A stretch of 64,000 nucleotides of DNA from Saxidomus purpurata. Lineage: Eukaryota; Mollusca; Bivalvia; Venerida; Veneridae. A program made the position numbers and the translations under genes. A model generated the notes under the pieces. It was not told the DNA's origin. It saw nothing but the letters and a program-made list of their open reading frames with translations, and did no database searches. Below, piece after piece: positions 60,781 to 64,000 of the stretch. Each line of letters begins with the position of its first letter. Positions within the stretch are counted from its first letter, which is position 1. The DNA lies in contig JAFMSR010000015.1 in NCBI GenBank assembly GCA_022818135.1, forward strand, positions 31,355,929-31,419,928. The letters are read 5' to 3'.

Positions 60781-63359
60781 TGCTCTGCAGATTGCAAAGT
60801 TAGACATACACATTTTAGTTCGCTTTTGCACACCCATTGTTAAAATTAAATGCTGCTCAAATTTCCGAAATTGACAAGACTCTTTCTTTGAGAAACACAG
60901 TGTTTTAATGTATTTGGATGAGGAAATATTTCATTATCTCATTATATCTCATTATATACTGCTCAAAAGATAACCTCTCTCACATGTTTGAAGACTTCGC
61001 CGTGGCCAGAGCTAGATCTCTTAGTCAAATATTAGTTAGAATGATTCCCCACCTATGGCACAAATAATCATGGAGAACTTTCAACATTTTGATTATTTTT
61101 TGCACTCAATTTATCTGAATGTTTTATGAGTTTAAGATAATGCGTAACTGTTTCTAAGTATCGAACGAACAAAGTAGTTAATCAAAATCTAATGTCTTCA
61201 GCAAATGAACACGTTGTTATATTGGTCCCAATTTCCCAGTAACCACCCAATGTATTCCTTCTCCATAGATTGGCCTTAGAAATAAAAAAATTTTGTCTAT
61301 GTGGGTGTATATACGAGGGTGTTGTATTTGCATTTTACTGCACACGTGTTTCGTCACTCTTGATAAACATACGTCACTATATCGCGCAATTGCGTTAAAA
61401 CAATGGTTATCAATAATGCAGCAGAAACAGTGTGTTGCGTAGAAATTCTATCTTGCTTGTTTCCTCTCATTGTATGATCGTTATCTGTTGATTGCAACGA
61501 TGCTAAAGCCTGTACTGTTTCGTATATAAGCGAGTTCGATACAAGGTCAGTGAGTCTCAAGATGTTTCCTGATTATTCGTGAAGAATGGTAGATAATTAC
61601 CAATTTACACTTTTTCACAATCTCTGAAGATTATATATATAGAACTAAATAATCTTTTTTACTGTTAGCATAAGCTATTTTATTTAAGCACCAATTTTGA
61701 TATTTCATAACTGAAACATTATTATCATTATGCTGTAACGTATCCCCCGGGCTGTATGAATATTTCTAATATTTTAAAAGGTTTCAGGTGAAATAAACAT
61801 TCTTGAAAAACTTAATCTGCTTGCAACGATATTCCATTGTTTCTGTGACATAAAACTTGATATGTGAAGTTGTAGCGAGTTCTGCTGAAATATAAAGATG
61901 TGTTTAGTTCGTTGCCATGGTCCACGCTTTTCTAAATGACTCTTAAATGTTTACAATCAAGCTTTTACAATCACATATATATATCATACTTTGATGCAAG
62001 AATTTATTTTTTTTAAACACTTTTCGATCTTATCTAGTTTGCCGTTGCCTTATTCGTACCCATGCTTTAATGGTTTCAGTTAACGGTTAATTGTCGTTTT
62101 TATTGGACAGAAAATAAGTATGCTGGTCCGGTGGAAATTGTTTAGTATCAGCTAAAGGTTTATCAAAAACCTTAATGTTTTTTTTCTTTCTTTTAGTCAT
62201 TTTCAATACGCGAATAAAAAATAAAAGTTATTTTAGACATATGTATTACGGTCCAAATTCCAGACCTCTATATCCTTGAAAACTGACAACTTCCCAAAAA
62301 CATTTGCACTTGCATGTGCTGAATGCGTGATGCGATAATAATTTCTGAACAAAATACGATGGAGTAATTTATAGTGTAACTATTTTATCTTTACATCCAA
62401 AAAAAACTTAAAAAGTCATATTTGTTATGGAGAACATTTTGTTACATTTATCATGGAGGGAGAACAGGAAATGAGTACAAGATGGAGTGCACAAAACAAC
62501 TTGTTTTCTCTCCTTATCTTATCAATTTGAGCGATGTTACAAATCTATAGATTACAAATGTTACTTGTGTCTAAGATAAACCTGTAAAACAATCAATAAA
62601 ACTGTCAAACTTTCTCTTTTGAACACGAATGCAGATAAGGAATACATGTTTTTATGTACTACACCCTGTAATTCGAATTTAACTTTCGCGAAAAGAATAA
62701 CGTTGTTGCAGAAGACTTGTTCAAATGACACTGTATTTTATGTTTCTGTATGCCAAATATTCATGAAAGAGATATGGACTAAATCGCAAAAGTTTTTCCT
62801 TCAAGATATTCCCAATCAAACTATAGCAAGTGTAATAGTTTCGCAAAGTAAGTGACAAACTACTTATCCCACCTTATCATTTGTTACAAAACAAGTATAC
62901 AATTTATATATCAGGAAACATATAGTTTTATAACACATGTAGAATTAGATTTTAATGATGTCACTGTCAAAATCAGGACAAATGGTGTATAAGTAAAACA
63001 TTCCGCCAACCACATTTCAAGCCTTTTTTCTGATGAGCATGTTTGCACATATTACAATTAACTATGTACCATATAGAGCAAACGGCGATAAAAGTGAGAG
63101 CCTACTTTCTTCCAGACAGTGATAGTGAAGAGCCTACTTACTTCCAGACAGTGACAATGGAAGAAAACTTAGTAAAGTCTACAATGCGCCATGATAGGAT
63201 GATAGTTTGTCCATGTTACTTATTATCAAATATGAATTGGAAGCAGCCATACTCAAAGCAGTTTTCTACAGACGGACCTAACGTTCTGGTTGGTACCCAA
63301 GCACTTAAAGTTTCGAATCGTGTTGAGTGTAACTTAATGGAGACTATGTTTAATTAGAC
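60781..63359. other. No recognised feature apart from a 32-bp duplication
   Basis: AT-rich; an AT microsatellite-like ATATATAT occurs near 61975. Probably receptor intron or intergenic. Confidence 0.4.
63098..63161. repeat. 32-bp tandem duplication, 2 copies
   Basis: GAGCCTACTTTCTTCCAGAC at 63098 and GAGCCTACTTACTTCCAGAC at 63130. The period is not a multiple of three, which argues against a coding role for the open frame covering it (63043-63357). Confidence 0.85.
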
Positions 63360-63510
63360 ATGAGTTAACTCTCATTTACTTAAAGTTATGTCCGTAAAGC
63401 ATGAATATGTAAAACAAAAAAAGAGCTGAACACTTAAAACATTTCAAGTATTATGGATGATTATAAGGTCGTCCTGCAGAGTTTAATGGGGAAATATTGT
63501 CAGTTCAAAA
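63360..63510 (+). repeat. Dispersed duplicate, paired with 23820-23990
   Basis: TTAACTCTCATTTACTTAAAG, GATGATTATAAGGTCGT, CTGCAGAGTTTAATGGGGAAA and TTGTCAGTTCAAAA match the partner in order. Confidence 0.6.
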
Positions 63511-64000
63511 TAACATTATAAATATAAAACTATGAACTTGAAAACTATGTAAACAACTGCAGCAATGCATTAATGTAGTTACCAATAGATACAACAATGC
63601 CTGGGAATAAAGTGGAAAGAAGAAGAGAAAAAGGACAAGCGAATATAAAAGGCCACTTATACTATAACAAATTGTAGAACATTTGCAGAATAATGAGAAT
63701 AATTGTTGTTTACCCACATTTCTACACTCAAAACTACTTATACTTTAGCTCAGTCACGATAAATTAGTCATACATGCGCATTAAACATATCCACAAATCA
63801 TGACATACTTAGTAAAGACCAAATATCCCATATAAAGGAACTGCAAAACGGCAAGAAATATTTGTTTCTTCCCAACCATCTATACGTACCACTGATTCAC
63901 AACACTCAAAATTGTAAAACTTTAAAACCCAAGTGAAGCATGACAATCCCTTCCACAGTGCAACTTGGGAGAAAATGTTTTAGGCATTAAGAAAAATATA

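Noticed and set aside
63043..63357. 104-codon open frame with an internal repeat
   Set aside because: The repeat period is 32 bases, so the two copies are read in different frames; no family resemblance.
52616..64000. TM1-TM2 exon of the receptor within the window
   Set aside because: No minus-strand frame shows the GN-V and LAxxD motifs with adjoining hydrophobic helices; the upstream exons are probably outside.

Overview
This is eukaryotic, AT-rich, intron- and repeat-dominated DNA, most likely from a bivalve mollusc. The assignment rests on repeats that I recall as common in clam genomes (blocks opening with TTTAGCTCACCTGA or TTTAGCTCGAC, blocks full of AGTTATGCCCC and AGGTCAAGGT, and tRNA-derived SINEs containing GGCCGCGTCATACC), and on a serotonin-type receptor of invertebrate style. 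Nothing points to a prokaryote: there are no operons, no ribosome binding sites and almost no long open frames.

Only two regions carry substantial coding sequence, both on the minus strand. (1) 51380-52596 is the 3'-terminal coding exon of a 5-HT2-like biogenic-amine GPCR, running from extracellular loop 1 to the C-terminus, with a clear splice acceptor at its start. Exons for the N-terminus, TM1 and TM2 are not visible and should lie upstream, to the right of the window. (2) 45631-49720 is an L1/Tx1-like LINE with an apurinic-type endonuclease, a reverse transcriptase and a C-terminal CCHC finger. Its single ORF2 is broken by three frameshifts and one stop, and it sits between two identical 116-bp direct repeats.

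The rest is a mosaic of old duplications. A block of about 3 kb occurs at 250-2915 and again at 6050-9800. Part of it recurs at about 29040-30150, and its core recurs at 10765-10900 and 54708-54825. A second family has three copies (17180-17870, 24430-25340, 43950-44920) and several smaller pairs link distant parts of the window. A decayed relic of the same receptor exon lies at 28150-28560, next to one duplicated block, and a fainter relic may occupy positions 1-270, beside another. I infer that the window is a decayed tandem cluster of receptor genes in which one final exon stays intact.

Superimposed are SINEs with a shared 3' tail (4914-5180, 8197-8385, 59446-59652, remnant 15625-15715), TIR-bearing and TAGCTC-type repeats, a foldback-like element with nine tandem palindromes (35243-35823), a 29-bp minisatellite (56821-57116), and several long homopolymer blocks that may be assembly noise.
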